Source: Rhodocollybia butyracea (taxonomy: Eukaryota > Basidiomycota > Agaricomycetes > Agaricales > Omphalotaceae). From it: a stretch of 64,000 nt of DNA. Positions within the stretch are counted from its first letter, which is position 1. Every line of letters begins with the position of its first letter. Shown here piece by piece: positions 23,945-35,141 of this stretch. Both the position numbers and the translations under genes were made by a program. The stretch is from positions 62,001 to 126,000 of the forward strand of contig JADNRY010000162.1 of assembly GCA_015501585.1 (NCBI GenBank), read 5' to 3'. The notes under the pieces were generated by a model. That model saw nothing but the letters and a program-made list of their open reading frames with translations. It did not search any database and was not told where the DNA came from.

Positions 23945-24335
23945 ATGGCCATCAGTGATTTCAGTGATGTACCGAATCACCGATAGCCATTTCCGACTTG
24001 CTGAAAGTGTCGTGTCTTCATCATGATTTCCGGATCGCAGGGAAAGAAAGGAGGGGAAAAAGAAACTAGATAGTAGAAGTCCAGGTCAAGAAGGAAGAGT
24101 AAAGACATGTGAAAGGCATGGAAGCAAAATGATACAGTTTCTGAAGTGTAGAGTAATTTATAATGAAAGTGTATTCAATGTAACTTGAAAGGTACTAAGA
24201 AAATGTGTACATGGTGTATTGACTACTGACGAGGCAAGTACTTAGCACTTTCACAACGGGATTTCCCGCTCCGGACCCCCTTGGTTGTAACCAGACAAGA
24301 ATAAATAAAGAGAACAGGAGAGAGTATACCCTTAT
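23945..24335. other. Intergenic, nothing recognised
   Basis: This is AT-rich sequence between the MITE and the GTATGG-rich repeat; no ORF or repeat could be supported. Confidence 0.4.
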
Positions 24336-24535
24336 CCATCAGCAAGTTGGAAGGTGTATGGAAGGTATGGTACCATGCAGCCCATACACTGCCATACCGA
24401 GTATGGAAAAGAGGGGGGTACATAGAGTCCCATACTCATCCCATACTCATCCCATACTCATCCCATACATGTCCCATGCTTGTACCATACCTGTACCATA
24501 CTTGTACCATATACCAGCCATACATATTCATACAT
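24336..24535 (+). repeat. GTATGG-rich repeat, left member of an inverted pair
   Basis: It begins CATCAGCAAGTTGGAAGGTG, matched on the opposite strand at 26286-26267 with one difference. Both members also contain CATGCAGCCCATACAC. The body is built from CCATAC/GTATGG words. It could be one end of a 1.95-kb element or one of two separate miniature elements. Confidence 0.6.
24429..24505 (+). repeat. Seven 11-bp tandem repeats (CCCATACTCAT type)
   Basis: There are three exact CCCATACTCAT units followed by four variants (CCCATACATGT, CCCATGCTTGT, ACCATACCTGT, ACCATACTTGT) without spacers. The period is close to one helical turn. Confidence 0.9.
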
Positions 24536-25199
24536 CAGTGCTCGTTGGAAAATGGATAATTATGCTGTATTTCATGTGGATATAACTACGTAGTACCACA
24601 CATTGCTACACTAAAGCCTGTTGCTACCGCTTCGCAAGAACGCCTAAAATTGGTCAAATTTCCACCTGCAAGTGGCGTAAGTTTCGGTTGGTCACAGAGA
24701 CCACAAGATTGTGACATACCTCGTTCACCAATCACAGCGATAACCTTGCGGTAAGTTGACCAGGACCGTGCATTATACTCTTGCTCTCCCGCGGGTCGTT
24801 CACGGGTCATTCACGGGCTTTGATTCTCGAGTTATGGCTTCAAGCACTAATTAGTTTCAAAGTATATGCAAAGAACTGCAAAGATCGTACCATTGTGTGA
24901 CTTCACGCGAATGCGCCTACTAGTGGTCCTCAAGAATCTGATGCTTTGACGTTCTGTGTGCGCATTTTCGGTGTAAAGGTCGCAAGGCCGGGAATCAACC
25001 GGGAATTCCTCCTACACTATTGGTCAGAAGTTATAGTAAAAATAAGTATTGGCAACATACAGTATAGCAGCATCCGCATAGACCCAAGCATTGAATGTGA
25101 GATTAACATAGAAAAGAGATATAATCCGAAGTATCCGAACTTTGATAAAGAAAAAAGATAGAACGTGACCATGTGAGTCCCTCACGTGAACTGTACAGT

Positions 25200-25801
25200 T
25201 AGTGTTGTGCCGGCTGGGGCCCGGCTCAGAAGCCCCGGCTACGGCTCAAAAGCCCCGGCCAAGGCTCGTCAAAAATCTGAGCCGGGCCCTAGCCCCCACG
25301 AAGGGCCGGCTCAAAGCCGGCTCAGGCTCAGGCCGGGGCCCAAGCGCTAAAGAGACATGTCTTGAGGCGCTAAGCTCCCTGTCCTCGGTGGACTCTACAC
25401 CATGATACTTTTGGCTTTCTGGTTGCTTTCTGAGTGTGTGCAGGTTATACACCTGTTTTTTGAGATGATTTGGATCTGTAAGGCCAATGCAATACATTCA
25501 TCAGATAGGTGGAACAAATTGTTTGACACTAATGGAGCCTTTTTTCAGCCTGGTTAATATCTCTGGAAACCATGAGTGTAAAATTGGGCATAAGTGATGA
25601 TACATGCAGTGTAATTTTTGGCGTGCTGCTCTATGTTTCATTAAGTGCTGAGCTCCGGCTCAGGCCCCGGCCCAGGGCTTTGAGAATTCTGAGCCGGGCC
25701 TTGAGCCCCCCTGAGCCCTAAGACGGCTGGGGCCAGGCTAGGCTCAAAGACGGCCGGCTTTGGGGGCTCAACGGCCCTGAGCCGTAGCCGGCACATCACT
25801 A
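25200..25801. mobile_element. hAT-type MITE with perfect 8-bp target duplication
   Basis: Terminal inverted repeats TAGTGTTGTGCCGGCT and AGCCGGCACATCACTA match at 15 of 16 positions. The 8-bp sequence TGTACAGT lies immediately outside both ends (25192-25199 and 25802-25809), as expected for hAT transposition. The 602-bp body has no transposase. The outer 150-190 bp at each end are GC-rich and dense in GCCGG/CCGGC and GAGCC/GGCTC words, forming long subterminal inverted repeats around an ordinary-composition core. Confidence 0.88.
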
Positions 25802-26129
25802 TGTACAGTTTGTGGAAGTTCGGTCCGTAGGATTCGGAGATCGAATCGACTTGGGGAGAAATTTTCATTTTCGTTGCCCAAGGCTCGCGCTCACTGCCCG
25901 TCAGCTCAATTTCAGCGTTGATACAAGCAAGGCTAAGTAATTTTGAACTGCTTGCAAGTTCCGTGTTATACTATTTGTAGTTACTCACCAACACAGAACA
26001 GAGCACGCGATGTGGCAGACCAAGCCGAGATACTTCAACTTCGTTACTTCCAATCAAGCATCAGGCTTTACTTGAGGTTGTATTGAATTTTGTACTGTAA
26101 TTACTTACTAGCAAGGTAATATACAAAAT

Positions 26130-26286
26130 TGAGTTTGTTCTATACACTGCCAACAGGCCATACCTCCATACACTTTCACGGTGTATGGAGAAATATGATA
26201 AAATATGCATGGGAAGGTATGGGCGTATGGATTTATTTATTTCCATGCAGCCCATACACCTCATACGCCTTCCAACTTGCTGATGT
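26130..26286 (-). repeat. GTATGG-rich repeat, right member of an inverted pair
   Basis: The opposite strand starts CATCAGCAAGTTGGAAGGCG at 26286, matching the left member at 24336. It contains TCCATACACTTTCACGGTGTATGGA, a strong hairpin (arms TCCATACAC/GTGTATGGA), at about 26171-26195. Confidence 0.6.
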
Positions 26287-26289
26287 CCT

Positions 26290-26630
26290 TCAATGAGGTA
26301 GCGGTACTTCACTCTGCAGTTCAGATCGTCTTTGCTCCGACATGAGGCAGTGTGGAAGCTCTGTGGAATCAGCGCGGGATGAAAATGTTGTGGTAGATGA
26401 CTTCAAGAGAGTGTAAGAATGTAAGATGATAATATTGAGGAGAGCTCGATACAGCTTATATACTCTAAGTGTTGTCGTATAAGTGTGCCGGACTATCTAC
26501 ATGTCCGTGTATGCGTAGTAAGTACTATCCAATGATCACTAATAAATATATACACTACTACTAAGTCCATATATATGGTTGTAAGTCCATGGTTGAACCT
26601 CCGAACTGCCCATCCCTGAAAGTCAATGTA
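26290..26630. other. Downstream flank of the NLR-like gene
   Basis: No gene was recognised. The stretch 26500-26590 is AT-rich (ATATATACACTAC) and may include the 3' untranslated region of the gene ending at 26631. Confidence 0.35.
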
Positions 26631-29600
26631 TCAGTCCACTGACTTCTGGAGAAGAAGCACCTCCTCTTCCAACTTTTGTGCACTTTCAAACTTTCCAAGT
26701 GCATGATATGTAAGAGCAAGGTTGCTCATGGAAATCAATGTATGAGGGTGGCGCTCCCCAATGACTTTCTTGCGGAGCACAAGCACCTCCTCTTCCAACT
26801 TCTGTGCACTTTCCAACTTTCCAAGTGCACGATATGTGAAGGCAAGGTTGCCCATAGAAGTTAATGTATCAGGGTGGTGGTTACCACTGACTTTCTTGCG
26901 GAGGACAAGCACCTGGCCTTCTAACTTCTGCGCACTGTCCAACTTTCCGAGTGCATGATATGTATCAGCAAGGTTGCCCATGGAAGTCAATGTATCAGGG
27001 TGGCGCTCCCCACTGACTTTCCTGCGGAGTGCAAGCACCTCCTCTTCCAACTTCTGTGCACTTTCCAACTTTCCAAGTGCACGATATGTAGAGGCAAGGC
27101 TGCCCAGCGAGGTCAATGTATGAGGGTGGTGCTCCCCAATGACTTTTTTGCAAAGCACAAGCACCTCCTCTTGCAATTTCTGAGCACTGTCCAACTTCCC
27201 AAGGGCTTGATAGGTTAAGGCAAGGTTCGTCATGGAAGTTAATGTATGTGGGTGGTGGTTCCCACTAATTTTTTTGCGGAGGACAAGCACCTGCTCTTGC
27301 AACTTCTGTGCACATTCCAACTTTCCAAGTGCACGATATGTAGAGCTGAGGCGAGCCATGGAATTCAATGTATGGGGTGGTGGTCCCCACTGACTCTTTT
27401 GCGGAGGCCAAACACCTCCTCTTCCAACTTCCGTGCACTTTCCAACTTTCCAAGTGCACAATATGTAGAGGCAAGGTGGCCCATGGAAGTCAATGTATGA
27501 GGATGGTGCTCCCCAATGATTTTCTTGTGCAGTGCAAGCACTTTCTCTTCTAACTGCTGTGCACTTTCCAACTTTCCAAGTGCACGATATGTAGATCCGA
27601 GGCGGGCCATGGAATTCAATGTATGAGGGTGGTGGTCCCCATTTATTTCATTGCAGAGTACAAGGACCTCCTCTTGCAACCTCTGTGCACTTTCCAACTT
27701 TCCAAGCGCATGATATGTAGAGCCGAGGCGGGCCATGGAATTCAATGTATCAGGGTGGTGCTCCCCACTTACTTTCTTGCAAAGTACAAACACCTCCTGT
27801 TCCAAGTTCTGTGCACTTTCCAACTTTCCCAGTGCACGATATGTTAGGGCAAGGTTGCCCATGGAAGTCAATGTATGAGGGTGGTGCTCTCCACTGACTT
27901 TCCTGCGGAGTGCAAGCACCTCCTCTTCCAACTTCTGTGCACTTTCCAACTTTCCAAGTTCATGATATGTTAAGGAAAGGTTGCCCATGGAAGTCAACGT
28001 ATCAGGGTGGTACTCCCCAATTAACTGTTTGCTGAGCATGACCATCTCCTCTAGAAGTACTTCTGTTTGTGGCCAAAACCCACCATTGTTAAAAATATTG
28101 GCCAGGCCCCTACGCACATATATGGTTGGCAGATCTTTTAAGCCAATCTCATGAGCATGAATGCCCAGCTGTTGCCGGAACTTATAGTCTTCATTTCTTT
28201 TGCCTAGTGGAGTAGCACGCCCTAACAATAATATTGCTCCGCACCTCTGATTTTCGATATCTTCAATAGTTTCATGGGCACATGCATGTAGGACTGAATG
28301 AAATCCAAGCATCCTTTGGGTGTTGTCATATGATGCAAGGGATAGCCGGCATAGCTCATCAACACTCTCATCCCATGACTCTTCCTGGCCAAACAGACCC
28401 AGGAACTTCTCTAATATATATATTCCATTGATTGGTTCATTCTCTCCTGGGTAAGTATCCACTCCCTCAAAGGCAGCTGCACGTGTAAAAATTTCCAGCG
28501 GAATGGCAGTTGGATGGAAATAAGTACACATTTGTATTAGCCTTTGGGATGCCAAACTGAGCTTCTCAAAACTAAGCTGAAATGCACTGAACACTGTTCT
28601 CTGGTAGTTGTCCAGTCCTCTGAGTCTGTAGTTCAGGACATCCTTCCTTTTGTTCTTGAACCGTGTGAGGTAATTCCTTAGACTACATGTTGCATTTGTA
28701 TGAATATATGCTCCAGCTGTTGACACAGCAAGGGCCTGGCAGCCCAGAGCGTCAACAATCTCAGAAGCTATATTTTGAGTTTCTTTGTGGCTCTCTTCAT
28801 GTGCATGCTTGAGTAGCAGCTCAACGGCATCTTCCTTCTTCAAATCAAAAAAGCCAATATGACATCCAGGTGAATCCATCTCAGATGTTCTCACAAGGCG
28901 ACTGGTGATAATAATGTTCCCATGTGCGCAAATAGGAAGATAATCTTTGAGGAATAGCTGCTCGTCATCAGCAGAGTCAAAGATGCACATCCAATTCTGA
29001 TCAGTCCTTGCTAAGAAGTTGCGGACATCTTTGATCTGATCACCAACGCCTGCTGCTCTGGAAAGCTCTCTGAAATCCGAGGTAAGTGTGCCTTCAGAGG
29101 TGGCATCCAAGAACCATATACTTGAGAATCTGAAAAAAATCACATCAGTACATTTTTATGACTCTTGTCAGTTGTACTACCTTGATGAGTTATCCAGAAT
29201 AAACTTCGAAACTGTCTGTGTCTTTCCTGTGCCTCCACTGGCCACTAGGGATGTAATACGCTGTCCAGGCACAAGGGCTCTTTGAATTTGAGCCCAGCAT
29301 TTGGCCATTACAGAATTATTAAAAGAATGTGCAAAGAGCTCAAATGCATGACTAGAAGATGATGCTATGTTACAGATGGAGGGGTCAGTGCTTGTGACAA
29401 GGATAGGGTATTGCAAGCAGACAGGAAAATGGTCATCCAATACCAGGGATGCATCCGCATTCTCCAAAACTATAATAGTATCTGAGGGAATTGATTCAAA
29501 GTCTTCTGGGTTCTCTGCTAGTGCATTGGTCAAGGCGTGCTCTGATGTTGCATCCAGATAAATGGTAGGTCTCCTGGAGAATAAAGACATTATATCTCAA

Positions 29601-29926
29601 AGGAGTTGAAACATTGGATAGTATATTACCTTAAGAAAGACCTCACAAATCTTGCAAGACTATCTGGATCTGGGTTGAAGATTGCTACAACTGGGGCAGA
29701 AAATACTTTTGCGAGTTTACTCAGTGTATCTGCCCGCCCCACGAAGTATTGACTTGGGGCCGGGCACTTGAGAACCTCTGAGATTGACACCTGAACATTA
29801 TCTTGTTCAGTAGATATACCAAAACTAGCATTCAACATTACTAACATTCTTTGTATCTTTGGGAACTCCTTGGTTCACAATGAACATACTATCCTTGATT
29901 TCAAAGTTTGATGCGTGAGAGAACAT
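26631..29926 (-). pseudogene. NLR-like STAND NTPase with tandem NB domains and 11 TPRs
   Basis: The model is exons 29926-29846, 29790-29630, 29573-29181 and from 29129; introns are 55, 56 and 51 nt, all GT-AG and in frame. The product begins MFSHASNFEIKDS, a leader type seen before fungal NLR NTPases. It then has a GR-containing entry (PSQYFVGRAD), a degenerate NB domain with no Walker A lysine, and a second NB domain with ASGGTGKT, FLDATSE, a Walker B-like MCIFDSADD and IIITSRL. A helical region leads to eleven 42-residue TPRs (TLTSMGNLALTYRALGKLES pattern), kinesin-light-chain type. Such proteins act as intracellular recognition receptors in fungi, inferred from family. A one-base deletion near 27374 (TATGGGG against TATGAGGG in sister repeats) stops the frame at 27365, after five TPRs; six more TPRs remain open in the next frame to 26631. 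Confidence 0.88.
26640..28020 (-). repeat. Eleven 126-bp TPR-coding direct repeats
   Basis: The 126-bp unit encodes 42 residues and is nearly identical between copies. Variable residues cluster at a few positions (for example L-x-STY, ESAQ/DSAQ, and the E/K/R-rich turn before HHPH or RHPD). Such high internal conservation is known for repeat domains of fungal NLRs and implies gene conversion or unequal exchange. Confidence 0.9.
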
Positions 29927-31071
29927 TTGATGCCTAAATATTGAAATAAAATTAAATGAGTTCTGAGGGAATATTAATGACTCACAAGAAGAGCTAGATT
30001 CTATTCATGATATTTAACGGTTCTTATATACCCAGAACTGAGGCCGTGCATGCAGCATGTACGGATTCGACATCATCAAGCCCATCTGCAAAACCTGGGT
30101 TTTGATCGGAGCAACTCTATTCAGTTGCTATTCAGTCCAAAGCTCTCCATAGCAAGGGTATGGGCTCCAGAGCGCTCTGTAGCACTCAGGGCTGCTATGG
30201 CTGCTATGGCTGTGCTGGAGCACTCCTGAGCACTCTATAGCAGCCATAATTCCATCAGCAAAACGTGGGTTGTGTGAGCAGCACTGGAAGGAGCCTGCCA
30301 GTGTTTCCAGAGCTTCCAGAGCCCAGGACACCTGCGTATGTCCAGCGCTGGACATTCAATACATTTTGCTGGCAATTCAATACAATTTGCTGGCATTTCA
30401 ATATATTCACTGCGAGTTTTATACATTTGCTGGGGCAATTTAATTGCTAAATACAGGTTTTGCTGTGCTTCCAAAAAGTAGCATGTCTAGACATATTTAG
30501 TAGATCACAAGCCGCCGATTACAATTGAGTTTGCAAGGAAGAAGGGAAGGATTTATTACATGGTATGGTCCAAGAGTTGAATGGTGGATCCAGAGGTTAC
30601 TCCGGTGTGGATGCAACAGCTAGAGCTGTTTGCATATTCCATAAGTTACGTCTTTGAGACTTTTCATTTTTTCAATGCTGGCAGTTGATGTATTGCATCT
30701 GGAAAATCGGAGTTGGAGACTTTTTTTGATGAATCTGTCGTGAAAGGAAAGGTGAATTACTTGGCACGGTCCAAAATCTGAACAATGCGGCACAAGCACC
30801 ATGGTCTTCGGGCTGACTGCCAAATCACGCTACACCTATACTTTCAATACTTATGTGCATGCAATACTTTTTGTATAGTCCCCGGCGAAGGCAAGCTTGA
30901 AACCTTTCGGGCACTCGAAAAGTATGACCGACATGCGATGCCACCGGTCAATGATGGCCAGTAAGGCGACGAGTGCTAGCGGGTGCAGACCTGTCGTCGC
31001 CCCCCCGGGATAGCTGTACTCCTCCCTTCAATACAACACAGGTATCGACAATATAAAGCTACACAGCAATC
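29927..31071. other. Upstream region of the NLR-like gene with short repeats
   Basis: A probable 5'-UTR intron (donor GTGAGT at about 29986, acceptor TTTAG just before the start exon) precedes the gene. Between 30120 and 30250 the words CTATGGCTGCTATGG and AGAGCNCT give a compact hairpin-prone segment. At 30355-30415 a roughly 21-bp unit (TTGCTGGCAATTCAATACA type) is repeated two to three times. No gene was recognised to 31071. Confidence 0.45.
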
Positions 31072-31611
31072 TCTGACCTCTCTATCCTCGAGATAATCCA
31101 GCTTAACTCTTTTCACACCCTCTCTCTACGTTTCACCAAATGATGCTCTCCCGCCGGGAGAAGGAGAAGGCAGATTTGACTGCAGACCTCATATTCTGTT
31201 CAGTGCCCTCCATGCTCCGCTGCTCGCATTTATCGCTAGAGCTTTCGACTCTCGCTGGGGTCTTAGTTCCATTCCTTTCTTATGCCTTACCTCGGTTTGG
31301 AATACTGAGTGGTTCAGTTTATCGCAGGTCAAGCAGCCATAGCCCAGCCACTACCGTCTCGCTCCCTTGAAATCCCGCCGTCGTTCTGTCTTCCACAAGT
31401 ACGTTCCCGATCCTTAAGGCCTCAATGTCCAAGCGCTCCGTCGATCTCGACGGAACATGTCACCTCCGACCGACCTGTTCGCGTTATCCCTTTGACTGAT
31501 AGTCCAGCCAGCAAAGGTTTCAATAAGCGGTATATGAGCTCCTGCAACCTCATCGACATCTTCGATGGTGAACGCACGTTCGATTTGTACACTCCCGCGA
31601 TGAAAGGTTAA
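31072..31611 (+). pseudogene. F-box-like gene relic, copy 1
   Basis: From 31072 the sequence is collinear with 43445-43933 (shared words ACCAAATGA, CTCTCCC, GAGCTTTCGACTCTCGC against GAAGCTCTCGACTTTCCCC, AAATCCCGCCGTCGTT), but reading frames are broken. Only the C-terminal half of the gene is represented. Downstream non-coding sequence (31620-32120) is also collinear with 43940-44470, so the relic belongs to a larger duplicated segment. Confidence 0.5.
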
Positions 31612-32117
31612 GCATTAAAGTTGATAAAGCAAAACACAATCTTTGCGAGGAATTAAGCTTTTGGCCTTGTCAAAGCCCTAGATTGTTTGGTTTTAATATA
31701 GAAGGTTTTATTTGAGCAATAGCAACTTTCCTGTAAGCAACAATCTTGTTGTTTTCTGAGTGGCACTCGGCCGTTGTCATTTTGTAGTTGAACTATTATC
31801 AGCACTTCGCTTGGGAATGATACAGCTTTGAGAAAGACAAATTGTGTAAGGTAGTGGCTTAAGCGCAGCAAGACTCAAAAATAATCGATGCATACGGTGG
31901 GTGCCAAAAGACTTTCTTTTGGTCACTACGCGATATTGATGTACAAGGTATATGAGATTCCAACCTATCATCCGTGTGCACAGGCACAGAACGACGTTAC
32001 ATATGTAGGTAATCTCCTCCAATGTTAGATACACGATATTTATGAAAACAGTGACTATCCACCTGTATACATACTTCGCGAAGCCCACCAGAGGTATTCC
32101 ATCGCTCCCTTCCCCGT

Positions 32118-32700
32118 ACCTACCCCCCAAGGCGAATCAACCACACCCAGAGTTGGAATGTCCGGTACACGTCGAACTCACGATAACGCCTTCCCGACCA
32201 AGTTCCCTCACATGAGAGGAAAACACCGCGCTGCTACTGTAGGTCGCGCTTGTTGAGTGCGAACGGAAGTAAAAATGAAGATCGAGAGGAAGAGCGCGTG
32301 AAAGCGGTACTAGTCCACGATCTCGCTAAAGCGAAGCACTTCCTCGGAGACGCGTCAGCATTCTGACAAGGCAAGCTGCTTGAGGCAGGGGCAGAGGGGA
32401 CAAGGGGAATCGGTGAATCGGTATCTGTATGCGTCGATGCCAGTACCAGAGGGAGCATCAAGGCCGACATGGACAGCGAGCTGGTGGAGAAGCACGTCGT
32501 CGACTATTGATCGGGGTGGGATAGGATTCCTGGATTCCGGCTCAAACCGGTATTGAGTCATGCATGGTTCTGGATAGAGATGCGCGGTTAGGAGGAAGGC
32601 GGAGGCAGGACATTTGGGACTTGAGAGGGGTTGAGGATGGGGCTTGCAAGAGATATCTATCGATGAACCTGGGATCTTGAGAGAACAGAATGGAAACTAG
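32118..32700 (+). pseudogene. Charged-protein gene relic ('EERVKA' family), copy 1
   Basis: In plus frames, REEERVKAVLVHDLAKAKHFL, GDASAF, an in-frame stop, then QGKLLEAG, SVSVCVDAS, SIKADMDSELVEKHVVDY can be aligned with the copies at 33.4-33.7, 44.6-45.3 and 60.1-60.8 kb. The upstream piece MRGKHRAATVGRA matches MGRKHHAAAVGRA of copy 3. Stops and frame changes make it a relic. The function is unknown. Confidence 0.5.
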
Positions 32701-33348
32701 GAAAGATGAACGGAACAAGCACGGCATGCAGATTGTGCAATGGTGGTCGACTTCGAGGAAGGGAGGGAACGAAGAGAATACCAAAATACGTTGGCTTATC
32801 AATAGAGATGATAGGTATATGAGAAATGGATCAGGATGGGAGTTATAGAAGATGAACACGAACCTGGACCTGGACCCGAACCCGAACCCACACCTTCTCC
32901 CAAACCTACAGCCGGGTTCTGGTCCTATTGCCCAGGGAGCCGGAGCTGATGACAATGCACTCTCCACAATGATGTACAGCGAAAGACTCGAGCGATGGCG
33001 CAAGACTTATGAGGTCCAAGGAGAAGTTTCGCGTTGCTGAAGGAAGATCTTGATGCGTTTAGGCGTATTCTGGTTCAATATTCTCTACAAACGAATTGAG
33101 TACGCCAACAAAGAACGGACTTGCGTTTTGAAGCTTTGAAGACTAAGTACTAAGTGCTAGTACTCCATAGTTGCGGCGCAGCCAACGCTCAACCAACGCT
33201 AGGCATTGCGACGTGCGGATTGGGCGAGCGAGGGGACAATTTCATACCCGAGTCATGATGCAGGAGGCCTGAGGCTGAAGCTGAAGCGCTGAAGACGAGG
33301 TGAAAATTCTGCGCGCGCCTATTCCAAAGGCGGCCACGTCACGTCACA
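32701..33348. other. Flank between two inverted 'EERVKA' gene copies
   Basis: A proline/asparagine-coding simple stretch (GACCTGGACCCGAACCCGAA) lies at about 32865-32890. No other supported feature was seen. Confidence 0.35.
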
Positions 33349-33756
33349 TCACGTTACCACGCCCCATACTCGTTGCGTTAACCGATACCGATACCTTCTC
33401 AAGAAGCTCGCCTTGCCAAATGCAGACGCGTCTCTGAGAAGGTGCTTCTTGCTTTTGCGAGATCGCGGACTGCTTAGTGCTGCTTTGGCCCGCTCTTCTT
33501 GTTCTTCCATCCACACTCGTAACTCGTTTCGTCCACTTGGACTTCCGCTTTGCCGAGTACATCCAAGGACGCATTGAGGGTGGTGAACAACAACAACAGC
33601 GTGGTATCCTCTTATGTGAAAGATCTTGGTTGGGAATGCGTTACTATGAGTTGGAGGTATCCTGTACAGGGCACTCCAAGGACTCGGTTTGACTGATTCG
33701 CCCTGGGGGTACGGGTATAGTATGGGTGCTTTGAGTGGGTTCTCCAGAGAAAGCAT
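33349..33756 (-). pseudogene. 'EERVKA' family gene, copy 2, inverted
   Basis: This is a minus-strand ORF of 135 codons with RGYHAVVVVHHPQCVLG, NELRVWMEEQEERAKAALSS, KKHLLRDASAFGKASF. The alternative frame gives CIWQGELLEKVSVSVNATS, matching copy 3 (SIDAS...GSVKALVEERVIDY region), so a frameshift separates the two halves near 33430. It is the only copy on the minus strand and faces copy 1 about 0.7 kb away. Confidence 0.5.
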
Positions 33757-35141
33757 GTGTACCCATACCAGATGGTAATTGTAGGCTTTTTGGAGAAGGA
33801 CATCGTTATATTATGGCATTGTGCACACGAATGGCAGCATATACCTTGTATATCGATATCGATATCGTGGAGAAAAGAGGCTGAAATAAAACTGTTCGTA
33901 CACCCGGTGACCCACCGCATGCAGTAGTTGGTACCTCTAAGACTGCTGCTACTGAGCAACTCTACACGACTTGCCTCTCTCAATGCTATACTATCGTTGT
34001 TTCCAAACGATCATGTATGTTAATCAAGGTTCTAAGATATCAGTAACGCAAGGCCGTAGCATTGGATTTAGGCCGAGAGAACAACTTGCCTATCTCAACT
34101 TTGCTGCATCACTGTTTCCAAACGATGATGCATGTTAATCAAGTTCTAACTGATATCAGCAACGTAAGACCGCGGCGCGTAGCATTGTAACTGATTTAGG
34201 CTGAGAGATCGCTCAAGTTGAAATCTAAGCAAGCGTCTCCAGGCTTTTGTCTCTCGACCGCCCCTGCCCCAACCCCAAGACTGACAAATACAGCACAAGC
34301 TGGCGGCAGTATGTGACATGGTTAATTTCGGACAGGCCTGAAGGACGTAAGAAAGATGCAAGGTCAGACAGCGAAGTGGATACGAATATACTGGCATCCC
34401 ATGGTACTCTGAAAGTCCGAGACCTTCAACCGCTGTACTTTCTTGGGCGCCGGAGCCCCACCAATCACATGAACTTCCTCCCAATCACTCACTGTAATTT
34501 CTTGGGCCCCGGAGCCCCCCCAATCACATGAACTCCCTCCAAGTCGATCATGATTCTTCCACTTTTGAGCGCAGCGATCAATATGCGTTCCATCCAAAGC
34601 TGATTACAAGGTTGGAACTTTAGCTTGAGAACTCCACCTCGAGCGCACCTGCGGCTTGAGATCGACACGATCTGATATTTGAGCTCAAACGACAACTGAG
34701 GTCAGCACGATCTGATCTGCGTTCAACCGCAACTGGCACGATCTGATTTGCTTTTGACCGCTACTGAACCGCAACTGAGGGTTGACACGATCTGGATAAC
34801 TTTACTTATTTTTATGGGCATGCGATTCTCATACTTAACTCGGTGCGTGTCTCCGAGTTTAACGTCCATCCGTGACCTTTGATCTCGCCATAGCATAGCC
34901 TTGTACATATGCCATGGGTATGGTATCTACATCGCTGCCAGGGAATTTTCTCCTTGATTTTCTCAGCGGCTTCCGTGTTTCTCAAGTGCTTCTTGGGCTG
35001 ATTGAGAACCTTCGTTCTGTGCGAGAACATATTGTGAGGGAGTGACTTTGGCTCACACTCTGCCGAGTTCACAAACTGGGGGGGTGACTTTACTGTGTTC
35101 GATTTGAGTTAATATAATCAAGTTACTTCGTTTTCGTATAC
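33757..35141. other. Intergenic region with two local tandem duplications
   Basis: A 115-bp unit is repeated at 33969-34083 and 34084-34200 (ACTTGCCTNTCTCAA ... CATGTTAATCAAG). A 59-bp unit is repeated from 34441 and 34500 (TTCTTGGGCNCCGGAGCCCC, CAATCACATGAAC). From 34660 to 34800 the word CACGATCTGAT recurs three to four times, interspersed with CCGCAACTG. No coding sequence was recognised. Confidence 0.6.

Noticed and set aside
24600..24830. Possible tRNA or small RNA gene
   Set aside because: No cloverleaf with A and B boxes could be drawn; only scattered short complementarities.
26676..27847. Plus-strand ORFs rich in CTFQLSKC motifs
   Set aside because: They are antisense shadows of the repeated TPR codons; their apparent repetition follows from the minus-strand repeats.
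26640..28020. Regularly spaced near-identical repeats that could look like a CRISPR-type array
   Set aside because: The 126-bp units are continuous coding TPRs without spacers, in a eukaryotic gene.
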